A stretch of DNA of 64,000 bases from Salticus scenicus (GCA_963930645.1 OZ005655.1:139175456-139239455); one strand, 5' to 3'; shown: positions 1-11,721, counted from the stretch's first letter. Notes: generated from the sequence alone by a model not told the origin. Numbers and translations: made by a program.

Positions 1-106
1 CAACTCACATAAATGTTTAAACATTATTATTAAACATTTTTTTTTTTTTAGATTTTTTAATTTTTAACTCAATACAATCAGTAATTACATTTTAATTTTT
101 TTTTTT

Positions 107-900
107 TCACTTTCTTCTGTATTCAATCGAAGAAAGTATTGGACTCGTAAAAATTTTCGACTTCCGGTTTTCGACGGATTTACAGGTTTTGAGAGGTCTA
201 GACCATGATTTGACCATTTTTAGAAAATGTCTGTCTGTCCGTCTGTGTGGGTGTAACAAACATTTTGTGGCAGCTGTATCGTTGGAACTACTGTTCAGAC
301 TTGCATTTAAATTCATATGTAGATGCACCTTGACCTAAATTAGTGCCTATCAATTTTTGGTATCAACCGCTCGAGAGGTGGCGCTGCTATACAGCGATTT
401 CTGCATTTTTAGGGAGGCTATATCTCAGGTTTCATTGGGTATAATCCAACAAAATTTGATATGTGAGAAGACCAATATGAGATATTTCGCTGATTCAATT
501 TGAATGCCTATCAGCCAACAAGTGGCGTTGCTATACAGTGATTTCCGCAATTTAAAGAAAGGCTATGCAGAGAATTGCATATAAATTTGTATGTAGGTGC
601 ACTTTTACATATATTAGCGCTTGCCAACTTTTGGTGTAAATTGCTCAACAGGTGGCGCTACTACACAGCGATTTCCACAATTACAAGGAAAGCTATATCT
701 CAGGTTCTACTACGTATCATCAAACAAAACTTAATATGTGAGAAGGCGATTATGAGACATTATGCTGATTCAGTTTGAATGCCCTGTCGTCCAATAGGTG
801 GCGCTGCTATTCTGCAAATTTCATCGATAACGGGATGGCTATATCTCAACTTCTATGTCATATAACTGTACAAAACTTGATATGTGAGATAACCATTATA
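107..900 (+). repeat. R-family repeat, copy 1
   Basis: The copy begins with a conserved head (CTTCTGTATTCAATCGAAGA, then TATTGGACTCGTAAAAATTT), passes a GT/CT-rich stretch near 230-260, then carries degenerate units built around GGTGGCGCTGCTATACAGCG (near 378, 520, 652, 797). A second, shorter copy follows at about 905-1290. Other copies lie at 47595-48200 and 60935-61560 (plus) and 56220-56880 (minus). No reading frame is conserved among copies, so it looks like a non-coding interspersed repeat of unknown class. Confidence 0.65.
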
Positions 901-2041
901 AAAATACATTTTTAATTTTTACTTTCTTTTATATTCAATAGAAGAAAATATTGGATTCGTAAAAATTTTCGACCTCGGATTTTTGATGAATTTACACGTT
1001 TTGAGAGTTGTATAACACGATTTGACCATTTTTAGAAAACGTCAGTTTGTCTCTCTCTGTGTGTGCGTGACAAAATTATTGTAGCAATTGTATCTCAGGA
1101 ATTGCTGCAGAGAATTTAATACAAATTGGTATGTAGTTACATCTTGACATAAATTAGTGCCTATCAACTTTTGGTAAAAACTGTCCAACAGGTTGCGTTG
1201 CCATTCCGCTTTTTCTAAATTTTTAACCTGGTGGTATAGGACAAAATTTTGTATAAATGCGCAAAATTTTGTATAAATATTTTTAATAATCATTATGAAA
1301 TTTAAAAGAATTATTTGTAATACAGGTATTCAACTGTGGGGAAAAAAAAAAAAAAAAAAAAAAAAAAAATGTATGTAGGAGCCTCGTCTTACCCCTTGGG
1401 GGCAAGTCCCTCCCTCGAGGGGAGTAAATTTTCATGATGGGTATTTTTCAAAAGAGCTCGTCAATACCTTTAAAACGAATGGTTGAACGATCGATCTGCG
1501 ATAATTTGAAATAAAGTTATTGATTTTTTCATTTTTAACAATAATAATAATAATATTCAGGATAAAATTGACTTTTTTGGACATTTAGTGTTATACTTCT
1601 TCTCTAATATGGAAATCGACTGCATTATCATGAAATATAATTTTTTTAAATATTAATTTTAATAAAGTTTTTTGCTGAGTGAATTTGTATAGGAAAATAT
1701 AGAAGAAAGTCATGTGGTGGACACAACATACTACTTTAAGATGTTATTTATAGACGATAAAACTGTCTCTCTTTAGATATTTAGTGTTAGATTTCCCTAA
1801 GATGAAATTATTTGCATTCATCATGTTAAATATTTTTAATCATAGTTTTAATAAATTATTCGCACTTAGTGAATTTGACAGAAAAATATAGAAGAATGTC
1901 TTGTGGTGGCCACAACATACTAGTTTTTTTCTTTTTTTAATTTACCAACTGTGTGACAGTGAAAATTTACTTTATTTTATGTCATGTTATATCATTTTAC
2001 CTTGTTTTGCATGGTTTTTAAATGAATAAGTAATGTTGATT

Positions 2042-2195
2042 TATTTTTCGGGTTTCGGGTCGGGTTCGGGTCGCAAAAAGTTCTCTGTTGCGGGTTCGGG
2101 TTGGTTTTCGGGTTGATGAAAATTTTTTTGTCGGGTTCGGGTCGGGTTTCGGGTTAATGAAAATGTTTTTGTCGGGTTCGGGTCGGGTGACTCTA
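2042..2195 (+). repeat. CGGGT/CGGGTTT-rich terminal repeats of the hAT-like element
   Basis: Runs of CGGGT, CGGGTT and CGGGTTT are spaced by T-rich segments such as GATGAAAATTTTTTTGTCGG. The same organisation is found at 46784-46990 and 48507-48700 inside the fuller copy. The G-rich strand could form G-quadruplexes. It resembles telomere repeats by eye but lacks a regular TTAGG unit. Confidence 0.75.
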
Positions 2196-2830
2196 TCGGG
2201 AAGTTTTGTTGAATCATATAAACGCTACCGATGCAGCGGGGATCCGATACAATCGGCTTAAAGAATTACAAAAATGCATTGTCATCGTGTTCTGATTTAT
2301 TTAAAAAGTTTCAAGCCGGGAAGTTCATGATTGTTGAATCATATAAACGTTACCGAAGGCAGCAGGGATCCGAAACAATTGACTAAAAAAAAAAAAAAAA
2401 AACTGCATTGTCATCGTGTTATGAATTTTTCTAAAAGTTTCAAATTTCTAGCTAGTCGGGAAGTTATACGATTGTTGAATCATATAAATGCTACCGAAGG
2501 CAGCAAAGACCTGAAACAATTGGCTAAAAGTATTTAAAAAATGCATTGTTATCGGGTTTTGCGCTATTCTAAAAGTTTCAAATGTGTAGCTTAGCTAGGC
2601 GGAAAGTTAGTTAAATAAATTTTCTGTTGAAACATATAAACTCTGTCGAGGGCACCAGGGACCCGAAACAGTTGGGTAAAAATATTTAAAAAATGTATTG
2701 TCACCGTGTTTTGAGCTATTTTGAAAGCTTCAAATATCTAGCTAGTCGGGAAGTTAGTTAAAAATCGATTGCAAGATTTGTACTGGACACACAAATAAAC
2801 AAGAATCGAAGTAAATAGAAACATGGTCAA
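2196..2830 (+). repeat. Fragment of repeat M (GAAGGCAGC hairpin units)
   Basis: Three to four diverged units carry the phrases TTGAATCATATAAACGCTAC, GAAGGCAGC, a poly-A run, TGCATTGTCATCGTGTT, TTTCAAATGTCTAGCTAGTC and GGGAAGTTAGTTAAA. The block ends with GCAAGATTTGTACTGGACA and GAAACATGGT, the right end of M copies elsewhere (8402, 25003, about 51465). The left end of M is missing, apparently replaced by the hAT-like element end at 2195. Confidence 0.65.
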
Positions 2831-2853
2831 ATATAAATTAATTTAGACACGTT

Positions 2854-5660
2854 AACTTGGCCCCCCCACCTTCGAGTTTTTAAATTTCAAATACATCAGG
2901 AATTAGCTCTCAATTAGCTCTAATTTGCTCTCTAATATTAGAATTTGCTCTGGGTATGGAATCGAGATATAACAAGTTTAAAGGTGGGGGGGCCAAGTTA
3001 ACGCTAGCCCCCCCACATCCAAAATTTTAAATTTCAAGAACGTCAGGAATTAGCTCTCAATTAGCTCTAATTTGCTCTCTAATATTAGAATTTGCTCCGG
3101 CTTTGTTAACGAGATATTTCAATTTAAAAGAAAGGGGGGGAAGGAAGGGGGGGAAAGCAAAATTGCAGATATCGAAATTTCAAATACGTCAAATTTTAGC
3201 TCTCAATTAGCTCTAATTTGCTGTCTAATATTAGAATTCTATCTGGGTAAGTTATCTAGATATATCAGTTTGTTTGTGGGGTGGGGGGGCTAAGTTAACG
3301 CTGGTACACCCGACTCCCTATTACAAATAAAAAAATTTCGGTAGTGCCAATATTTAGCTCTCAATTAGCTCTAATTTGCTCTCTAATATCAGAATTTGCT
3401 CCGGCTTCGTTAACGAGATATTTCAATTTAAAGGAAAGGGGGGAAGGAAGGGGGGAAAGCAAAATTACAGATATCGGAATTTCAAATATGCCAAATTATA
3501 GCTCTTAATTAGCTCTAATTTGCTCTCTAATATTAGAATTCGCTCTGGGTTAGGTATCGAGATATATCATATTTTTGGTTTTGTGGGGGGGCTAAGTTAA
3601 CGCTAGTACACCCGACTCCCTATCACATATAAAAAAATTTCGGTAGTGCCAATATTTAGCTCTCAATTAGCTCTAATTTGCTCTCTAATATCAGAATTTG
3701 CTCCGGCTTCGTTAACGAGATATTTCAATTTAAAGGAAAGGGGGGAAGGAAGGGGGGAAAGCAAAATTACAGATATCGAAATTTCAAATATGCCAAATTT
3801 TAGCTCTCAATTAGCTCTAATTTGCTCTCTAATATTAGAATTCGCTCTGGGTTAGGTATCGAGATATATCATATTTTTGGTTTGGTGGGGGGGCTAAGTT
3901 AACGCTAGTACACCCGACTCCCTATCACACCTAAAAAAATTTTGGTAGTGCCAATATTTAGCTCTCAATTAGCTCTAATTTGCTCTCTAATATCAGAATT
4001 TGCTCCGGCTTCGTTAGCGAGATATTTCAATTTGAAGGAAAGGGGGGAAGGAAGGGGGGAAAGCAAAATTACAGATATCGAAATTTGAAATATGCCAAAT
4101 TTTAGCTCTCAATTAGCTCTAATTTGCTGTCTAATATTAGAATTCGCTCTGGGTTAGATATCGAGATATATCATATTTTTGGTTTTGTGGGGGGGCTAAG
4201 TTGACGCTAGTACACCCGACTCCCTATCACAACTAAAAAAATTTTGGTAGTTCCAATATTTAGCTCTCAATTAGCTCTAATTTGCTCTCTAATATGAGAA
4301 TTTGCTCCGGCTTCGTTAACGAGATATTTCAATTTAAACGAAAGGGGGGAAGAAAGGGGGGAAAGCAAAATTGCAGATATCGAAATTTCAAATACGTCAA
4401 ATTTTAGCTCTCAATTAGCTCTAATTTGCTCTCTAATATTAGAATTCTATCTGGGTAAGTTATCTAGATATATCAGTTTGTTTGTGGGGTGGGGGGGCTA
4501 AGTTAACGCTGGTACACCCGACTCCCTATCACAAATAAAAAAATTTCGGTAGTGCCAATATTTAGCTCTCAATTAGCTCTAATTTGCTCTCTAATATCAG
4601 AATTTGCTCCGGCTTCGTTAACGAGATATTTCAATTTAAAGGAAAGGGGGGAAGGAAGGGGGGAAAGCAAAATTACAGATATCGGAATTTCAAATATGCC
4701 AAATTTTAGCTCTCAATTAGCTCTAATTTGCTCTCTAATATTAGAATTCGCTCTGGGTTACGTATCGAGATATATCATATTTTTGGTTTTGTGGGGGGGC
4801 TGTTAACGCTAGTACACCCGACTCCCTATCACATATAAAAAAATTTCGGTAGTGCCAATATTTAGTTATCAATTAGCTCTAATTTGCTCTCTAATATCAG
4901 AATTTGCTCCGGCTTCGTTAACGAGATATTTCAATTTAAAGGAAAGGGGTTAAGGAAGGGGGGAAAGCAAAATTACAGATATCGAAATTTCAAATATGCC
5001 AAATTTTAGCTCTTAATTAGCTCTAATTTGCTCTCTAATATTAGAATTCTATCTGGGTACGTTATCGAGATATATCAGTTTTTTTTTTTTTTTTTTTGTG
5101 TGGGGTGGGGGTGAGGGCTAAGTTAACGCTGGTACACCCGACTCCCTATTACAAAAAAAAAAAAAAAAAAAAAAAAAGAAAGAAAGAAAAGGAAAGAAAA
5201 ATCGTAATGCTAATATTTAGTTCTCAATTAACTCTAATTTTCTGCTTAATATCAGAATATTCTCTAGCTTCGTTAACGAGATATTTCAATGTAAAAGAAA
5301 AGGAGATGGGGGGGGGGGAGAAAAATTGAAAATATCGAAAGTTCAAATGTGCCAAAAATTAGCTCTCAATTAGCTTTAATTTGCTGCATAATATTAGAAT
5401 TCGCTCTGGCTTAGTTATAGAGATATATCAGTTTTATTGCGGGTTGAGGATAAATTGGGGGGGGGGGGGACTTTACGCTAGTCCCACCGACGAAATTTCG
5501 AAAGTGCCAATATTTAGTTCTTAATTTGTTCTAATTTGTTTGCTAATGCTAGAATTTGCGCTGGCTTCGTTAACAAAATATTTTAATTTAAAGGAATGGG
5601 CGGAAAGCAAATTTGTAAATATGAAAGTTTGAAACATGCCAAAATTTAGCTCTTAACAAA
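2854..5660 (+). repeat. 302-bp satellite, left array
   Basis: The phrase GTAGTGCCAATATTTAG recurs at about 3341, 3643, 3945, 4247 (with one base change), 4549 and 4849, a period of 302 bp (300 once). Each unit is a dimer of two related halves of about 150 bp, both containing GCTCTCAATTAGCTCTAATT. One half continues to GCTCCGGCTTCGTTAACGAG, the other to GCTCTGGGTTAGGTATCGAG. Poly-G and purine tracts (GGAAAGGGGGGAAGGAAGG) separate the halves. Short frames of 69-84 codons recur here only because the unit repeats. An inverted array lies at 27060-28885. Confidence 0.9.
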
Positions 5661-5804
5661 CTAAATTAATAGTAATAAAATCTTTTAATTTTTTTTAAAT
5701 ATGCAATGATCAGTTGAGTGAAAAAGCCGAGAAAAAGCCGACAATGCGAAATTTTATTAATACCAATAAGGTTTTATATGCATTAATGTCTGCATAATTT
5801 TGCT

Positions 5805-5835
<31 letters not shown>

Positions 5836-7630
5836 GTATCTAATATTTAATGACTTATTAATCTGAGAAACAGCATAATGTTACAATCCATTAGTTATAG
5901 CATGATAAATTCGAATATGAAATGTACTTTGCACAAATTCTTTTACATTTTAAACATTTTTGTCTTTTACATTCAATAATTTAATTTGTGATTTGAAAAA
6001 AAAAAAAAAAAACATATAATAATAATTTTAAGATGAAAAAAAAAAAAAAACTTTTTATATTCTATGTTTTTAAATTTTCTGTTGAATCATATGAAATTGA
6101 CACATTACCCGAATAATTACAAAAAGGCATTGTCATCGTGTTGTCAGTTATTAAAGTTTCCAGTGTCTAGCTAGTCGGAAAGTTAGCTAAAAATCGATTG
6201 CGAGATTTGTGCTGGACAAATAACAAAAAAGCGAGTTGAAAGCGATACAAAAAAAAAAAAAAAAAAAACGTTGGTTTTAATAATAAAATAATAATCCTTT
6301 AAGAACAACATATATTAATATGATAAACTACATTAGCACTTTACCAATGCGTAAAAATTTTTTTAAGTTATAATGATGTCAATTTTTGTGAGATGCCTAA
6401 TTTAACTTTTTATAAATTTTTAACGTTTATGTTCAGTTAAACATTTTTTTTTTTTTTTTTTTTTTTTGGCAACAATTAAATTTTAGTTAATATTTGAATG
6501 GCTAATTTTAAAGCAAGTAGGAGAATATTATTTTCATATTTTAATTAATGAAAAGAAAACTTATAAAAAATTCGAAAATCGGGCTTAGTGGTATTGCGTT
6601 GTCATCGTGTTCTGAGCTATTCTAAAAGTTTTAAATGTCTAGATAGTCGGGAAGTTATTTAAAAATCAATTGCAAGATTTGTACTGGAGAAACAAACAAG
6701 AAAGCGAGTTAATAAAAACATGCAAAAAAAGAATCATTAATTTTGTTAGACTTTTTTTTAGCTTACCTTCCCTGTCATAAACCTTCTGCCGAATCCGGGT
6801 TAAAAACGGTAAAAGGGGAAAATAAATTAGAAATATCAGTCCTACCGTTACAAGTCCAGTACCAAATGAAAGCTGCCATTTTTTTTAATCCAGGGGCGGA
6901 AACAGTTTTTCTACACGACAATTAGATTTTTAAAAATTAACTAAAGTATGAAATTTAAGTGGCAGCACTTCATTTTAATCTTTTCATACTTTTTAGTGCT
7001 AATCACGCAAATAGAAAAAAATTTTAATTTTTTTTTTTTTTTTTTTTTTTTTATATTTTATTTATTTTATAAATGAAACCTTTAAAAACCAAATCCATAT
7101 AAATCGCTCAAAAACTTGCTTCAGGTCCCAGCTGCCTTCGGTTGCGTTTTTTTCACCCACAATATTTCGAGCAATTGATAGGAATCCCACTCCAAATGTA
7201 ATACTACTTATAAAATTTAATTTCCTGTCCAAAAAAAAAAAAAAAAAAAACAAACGACCTATTAGCAAACGCATGGTATTTTATAGAGTATTCAATTAAG
7301 GAACAGCAGAATCTTCAGTTTTTCACCTCGCAGTGTGAAATGTGAATCATTGGTGAAGGTTAAAGCAGTGTGTCACTTCGAATTGATTCCTAATTAAAAG
7401 TATTAAAATTCAGTTTCGAGGTGCGCTTATAGACGTTGCAGACGGTATCGTGCTGTAGAATTTTCTGGAGACATTTGACAGAGGGAAAGGCAGACTCTAT
7501 TACGGTTTTATTAAAAATCTATTAGAATAAAGTAAATATGCATTTACATTAGAGAACAGCGATACTATAGGACCTCGTTGGCGAACTTGCCATTGCTTAT
7601 GCAATAGTGTCGTGACAGCTATATTTTTAC
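5661..7630. other. Inverted-repeat arm sequence without genes
   Basis: AT-rich sequence with long poly-A/T tracts (5807-5832, 6249-6268, 6445-6467, 7027-7052). It contains a reduced M-like copy (about 6026-6720) and a block with CGCAACCGAAGGCA-like wording on the minus strand (7120-7150). A 60-codon frame at 6743-6925 is not preserved in the partner arm, so I do not call it a gene. Confidence 0.6.
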
Positions 7631-8350
7631 TTCCATTACCCATCTACCGTAGATAATGGAAGTATTGTATTCGGTCCAAAAATTCGGTATCAAGTTTTCA
7701 CCTGATTTATACGTTTTAAAGTCTTCTGAGTAAAAACATGCACTTTTTGGAAACTGGACAGTGTGTGTGTGAAAAGGGGGGGGGGGGGGAATCTTCTGGC
7801 TATCATATCTCCGATGAAGATAGAACTACGAAACTTCAGAATTGAGGCAGGTCTGGTGTACAGATGATTTTTCCAAATTTTGGTGAAAATTGGAAAATCG
7901 GAAGTGGAACATAGGAAACCGGAAGTGGGATCGCAAGTCCGTATCTAAGAAACGGCTCTGACGATTTTCTTCAAAGTTGCTACATAAACACTCTATTAAA
8001 TGCCTTTTTCAATGATTAGTTGGTCTGTCCAGGAAAATTAATAGACGTCCTGTATAAATAACTCAATTTCAGGTTTCGCAACGGCTGTCTTTAAAAACGG
8101 CTGTTCGGATTTTTTTCAAATTTACCATATTAACTCCCTTTTAAATATCCTTCTGTATGTAATTATTGTTTCTATTTAATAATTGAGTATTCCAATTTTT
8201 GGTAAATGTTGGTACCTCAAAAAAGGCTCTACCGATTTTCTTTAAAATTATTACTTAAATCCGTTTTAGGTATCCTTTCTCATGTAAAACGTGGCTATTA
8301 CAAGAAAATTAACAGTCTTACTAATTAGGTAGATCCGTTTTAGATTTCAG
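7630..8350 (+). repeat. S-family repeat, left-arm copy
   Basis: The copy starts with TACTTCCATTACCCATCTAC and its mirrored partner GTAGATAATGGAAGTATTG, continues with a head ending in GTGTGTGTGTG plus a G-run (7760-7790), then two or three diverged units containing AACGGCTCTGACGATTTTCT. The reverse copy is at about 22550-23260. The plan (hairpin head, GT run, short diverged tandem units) parallels family R although the sequence differs. Confidence 0.6.
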
Positions 8351-9160
8351 AAATTGGTGTTTCAAAAAATAACTACAATTTTTGCTTTCTTATTTTATTA
8401 CCATGTTTTTATTTAATTTCGATTCTTGTTTGATTGTTTGTTTGTCCGGTACAAATCATGCAATCTATTTTTAACTAACTTCCCTTCTAGCTAGACATTT
8501 GAAACTTTCACAGTAGCTCAGAACCCGGTGACAACACAATACTTCGAAGTCAGATTTTCGAATATTTTATTAGTTTTCTTTTAATTAATTAAAGTAGTAA
8601 AATAGTAACCTCCTGATAGCATATAAATAAGCATTAAAATATTAGCTATAATTTAATTGTTGCCAAAAAAATTACGAGTTCATTTCCTTTCGACATAAAA
8701 ATAAATACATTTAATTAAACGTGAACGTTAAAAAATTGTAAAAAAAAAAAAGGATAAATTATGCATCTTACAAAAATTGACGTCATTATCGCTTTAAAAA
8801 TTTTATTTGCTGTAAAATTGATAAAAGTTTAATTTTAAATTTCAAAACAGTAGAAAAAAAATCTCTAACTTCCATTTTCGAATGTAAGCATAAACATTTC
8901 ATTTCAAAGGGTTATATTTACACAATAAATATCCAACTAATATACTAATTAAAAGGGAAATGATATATATTGAATCATAATTTGAAGTCAAATTTGTTTT
9001 CAAATGTCTAAATAAAGTGTCTGATATAAGATATTAATATATTGCAGCGGAATATTTGATAGCTGTCGTCCTTGGCAGAAAAAAAAAATATCGCCAAATT
9101 ATTTGGCGAACATATTTAGTTCCTTTCAAAAATCATGGATATTTCACCAACGTATATTAA

Positions 9161-10400
9161 GGGGTTACATCCAGTTGTATGCACGAAAAAACGTGTTTTT
9201 TTGTGAATTTTTTGTGAAGAGGCCTTTTATTAAAGAAATATATACAATAAATATACATATAGCAAATTTAATGTATGTTAAGAATCCGTGATGAGTTTAC
9301 AAAAATATTGGGTTCCGCTGTTCCTGTAGTAGATCTCCTAGAGGACTTCCACAAAAAGGTGTCTGGCGGTGAGCAAGATATCTCTGATCCAAATTATCTG
9401 AAATGAAAAAAACCAAAAGATTTATTTTTAGGATAGATGAATACAGGTAATGATCGTAGGAATAGTCAGAATTTTGATTTTTGACAAAATGGCGGCTTCC
9501 CCCCCAAAAAAATCGTTTTTTTTTTCATGAAAATTTACACTTGAAAGTGGCTGAAAAAATCGAAATTATTATCAGAAACCTTATTCCTACGATCATTACC
9601 TGACAAAAATATCTAAGAAAATCGTGTCAAAATTTCAAGTCAATCGGTCCAGCCGTTTCGGAGAAATTTTGCTCACCGACTTTGAAAACACCGTTTCGAG
9701 ATAAACGCGTTTAAAGTTTTGGGAACCATAAGTTAAAAAAATTTTTTTCCTACTTACATCGAGTCATCTATTCCAGGACCATAAGAGGAACCCTCTGCTT
9801 CACCATTTGCTTCTAGTACAGCCAACTGTTGTTGTCTACGTGACATTCTCCCCTCGCGCGTGCTCCCTTGCGCTCGTGCGTCAGAGATCAAGATGCGCTC
9901 TGCGTCCTCTTTTTCTACATAGGCATGGGCATTAGGCCCAAGCGATAGTCCCATTGCGTTCATGAAGTATAGAAGAGATGTTTCTCCTTCATTGAACATG
10001 CCGGCAGCAAGATAAGCAGCAATTTCAACGATCTTAGAGCCACATGGGATTATTTTTGGAGTTATTTTCCATATCAGCTGATTATTACTTACTGTATACC
10101 TAAAATTTCTAAATATAGCTCTCAGATATAAGATAAACCTTTTATATTCTTATTCTAAGAAGCAAAACATTATGAAAAGCATGGACAAGGGCATAGGGAT
10201 AATGAAAAACAGCTGCTACTCTGGTTTACGCTCCGCCTACTTTAAAACGCTCGGAAACGTCTTTACAAATATGCAAATTTCTCCGAAAATAATTGCCGGA
10301 TCGATATGAAATTTTCAGACAATATTATCAAATATATGTACATTCAAAATATGTAAAAAAAAAAATCGATTTTTTGAAAATTACAACTGGATGTAACCCC
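9161..10400 (-). mobile_element. TTAA-flanked DNA transposon (Kolobok- or piggyBac-type), 1240 bp
   Basis: The element starts GGGGTTACATCCAGTTGTA and ends in its inverted copy TACAACTGGATGTAACCCC (19 bp, perfect). It is flanked on both sides by TTAA (9157-9160 and 10401-10404). TTAA duplication is typical of piggyBac and Kolobok transposons. It carries a transposase remnant on the minus strand, whose wording I associate from memory with arthropod 'mutator-like transposase' proteins of Kolobok-type elements. It is internally deleted relative to any autonomous element. Confidence 0.8.
9754..10155 (-). pseudogene. C-terminal fragment of a DNA-transposase, TTAA element 1
   Basis: Reading down from about 10155 the minus frame is open for about 130 codons. 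It includes KIIPCGSKIVEIAAYL, MFNEGETSLLYFMNAMG, SLGPNAHAYVEKEDAERI and ends GPGIDDSM then TAA. The second TTAA element (26070-26258) encodes a matching ending (KKKDAARVKVADQRA, TREGRM, RRQRQ, GPGIDDSV), so the frame is a real transposase remnant. In both copies the stop lies inside GTAAGT, a perfect 5' splice-donor core, so the original protein may have continued in another exon. The N-terminal part with any catalytic residues is missing. Family name (Kolobok-like) is from memory. Confidence 0.65.
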
Positions 10401-11139
10401 TTAAGAGAGCAATCAATAATATGAAACAATATATCGTAGAATGCATATTACAAAAATATACATCTGCTATGTATATTTTCGTATTACGATTTTGATCGCC
10501 AAATACAAAATTCGCCAAGGACGACACAATTTTGAAATTTAAAATTAAAAGCTTATCAATTTTAAAGCAAAAGTAACTCAATCTAACACATGTACACAAT
10601 AACTTCTATATAACTTTATCCAAATATGGGGGTTAAAATCAGGAAATAATTTTTCTTAATTTTTAATAATGTTTTACAAAAAATCAAATGGATAATTAAC
10701 ATAGGAAATCTTTTTATTTGGCCCCACTGATGGTTAGTGACGTCACACTTCGCTTGCGTATAGCTATGATTCAACTATTCAGCAGAAAATTTAAAAACAT
10801 GGTATATAAAAAGTTTTTTTTTAATCTTATAACTATTTGTCTTGTTTTTACTCACTATGTATACTATATTTTATATGTATTTAGATGTGTATAAAGTTTC
10901 TCTTACCGGAAAATTTTTTGGTGTCGACTTCGTTAGGTCAATTTTATGTCCTCTGGTCACATTATTTAAAAAAAAATGAATATAATACGTTTAATAGTAG
11001 ATAAAAAAAAGTCGTGTGATTGTTTCACCCCAGATTTTTCCATCGCCAAAATGCCAAAAATTATTAAAACTCACCGACAAATTTCTAGACTAAAGTTGTG
11101 ACCAGATTACTTTTTGAAGGATTAAATATATATATATAT

Positions 11140-11721
11140 TGTTGCGTACTTGGGGGTTAGTGAGTTGTCCAAGAATGAAAAGCGAATCTTGCAAAAGCTG
11201 GAAACTTTATTTACAAAAAATTCCAGAAGAATACAGGCCTACAAAATAGGTATCAACTGCACTTTCACCAGTAAACACAGCTTAGATGACAGCTGTCAAC
11301 AACAAATTCACAGTACGAATTGTATTAGAGCAACACACAGCGAGGCATTAATACAAAGAGACTCAGAGCTCATTCAGTAGCAATGATAGTAGTTGGCGAA
11401 ACTCAACTCAGACTGACTGATTTCGCGCATTGGGCTTCATTTTATACCCCTGTATCAAACCCAGTATGTTCTGGTAACTCGTAGAGTATTGCAGCTAGAC
11501 CTTCCATATTTGGTATATCAATAAAAAGGATTTTGTCACCGAAGTCGCCAAAAAAATCGCCAAGAAAGAAAAAATCTCCACATTTGGCGCCAAATCCATT
11601 TACTGCCTTATTGGAGTTTTTTAATGCGTTTTTAAGGGAAAGTTAGCAATCAACGAGAAAAAGAGCTAGAAATGCAGAATTTACATAAAGATAACTACGA
11701 ATTATTTACAAATTCGTAACG
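11140..11721 (-). repeat. Ty3/gypsy LTR A (3' LTR of the minus-strand element)
   Basis: In plus coordinates it opens TGTTGCGTAC, the reverse complement of the GCAACA end of LTR D, and closes ATTCGTAACG, which should read CGTAACA by comparison with LTR B. Next to it (11722-11745) the minus strand is GAGAGGGGGGCAGC, a purine-rich tract of the kind used to prime plus-strand synthesis. The dead pol follows at once. It shares AGTAAACACAGCTTAGATGA and TCCAGAAGAATACAGGC with LTRs B-D. Confidence 0.7.

Larger units (their letters stand above)
1..2195 (+). mobile_element. Right part of a hAT-like composite element (second copy of the 46.8-48.7 kb element)
   Basis: From about base 107 this stretch is collinear with 47590-48716, where a copy with both ends and an 8-bp target duplication exists. 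It contains R-family repeats (107-1290), a block shared with 44.86-45.15 kb (about 1380-1560), two diverged tandem units of about 185 bp (about 1565-1925) and a CGGGT-rich end. It stops at ACTCTA (2190-2195), the same terminus as the fuller copy, but the last inverted CCCGACCC segment has been lost. Bases about 905-1735 have no counterpart in the other copy, so one copy has gained or lost about 0.8 kb. The left end lies outside the window. No coding region was seen. Confidence 0.6.
8400..10848 (-). mobile_element. Repeat M, complete insertion in the left arm (approximate ends)
   Basis: The partner arm is continuous at about 22487-22500, where its reverse complement reads TTTCTTATTTTTTTACTCAC, while the left arm reads TTTCTTATTTTATT, then this block, then ACTCACTATG. 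The insertion starts ACCATGTTTTTAT, the reverse complement of the AAAACATGGT right end seen in other M copies. It finishes with AAAACATGGTATATAAAAAG and about 40 more bases. Its class is unknown; I see no clear target duplication. It contains the 1.24-kb TTAA element. Confidence 0.6.
2854..11090 (+). repeat. Left arm of a giant inverted repeat
   Basis: Read forward, this stretch matches the reverse complement of 22255-28885 in order: CGTTAACTTGG plus a C-run (2850s to 28870s), the 302-bp satellite (to about 5660, partner 27060-28885), 5660-6060 (partner 26640-27030), 6060-6720 (partner 25003-26640), the CCGAATCCGGGTT block near 6790 (partner 24700), 7060-7280 (partner 23676-23890), 7630-8390 (partner 22500-23260) and 10860-11085 (partner 22255-22480). 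Bases about 8400-10848 have no partner and are an insertion of repeat M. Similarity looks high but clearly imperfect. Confidence 0.8.

Noticed and set aside
2042..2195. Telomere or internal telomeric repeat
   Set aside because: The units are CGGGT/CGGGTTT of irregular length, not TTAGG, and the same block forms the ends of a TIR element with an 8-bp duplication.
2196..2830. Helitron end (hairpin near a CTRR terminus)
   Set aside because: The GAAGGC hairpin is repeated internally rather than once near an end, and no TC start or CTRR end was found at the repeat M boundaries.
3072..4806. Repeated 69-84-codon frames with near-identical sequence (FSSQLALICSLISEF...)
   Set aside because: They sit in the 302-bp satellite and recur only because the DNA unit repeats. 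Frame-changing and start-changing differences are common between units, and the GC and purine tracts dictate the residues.
11150..11380. 76-codon plus frame in LTR A
   Set aside because: It lies in an LTR, on the strand opposite to the element, and is not open in LTRs B or C.
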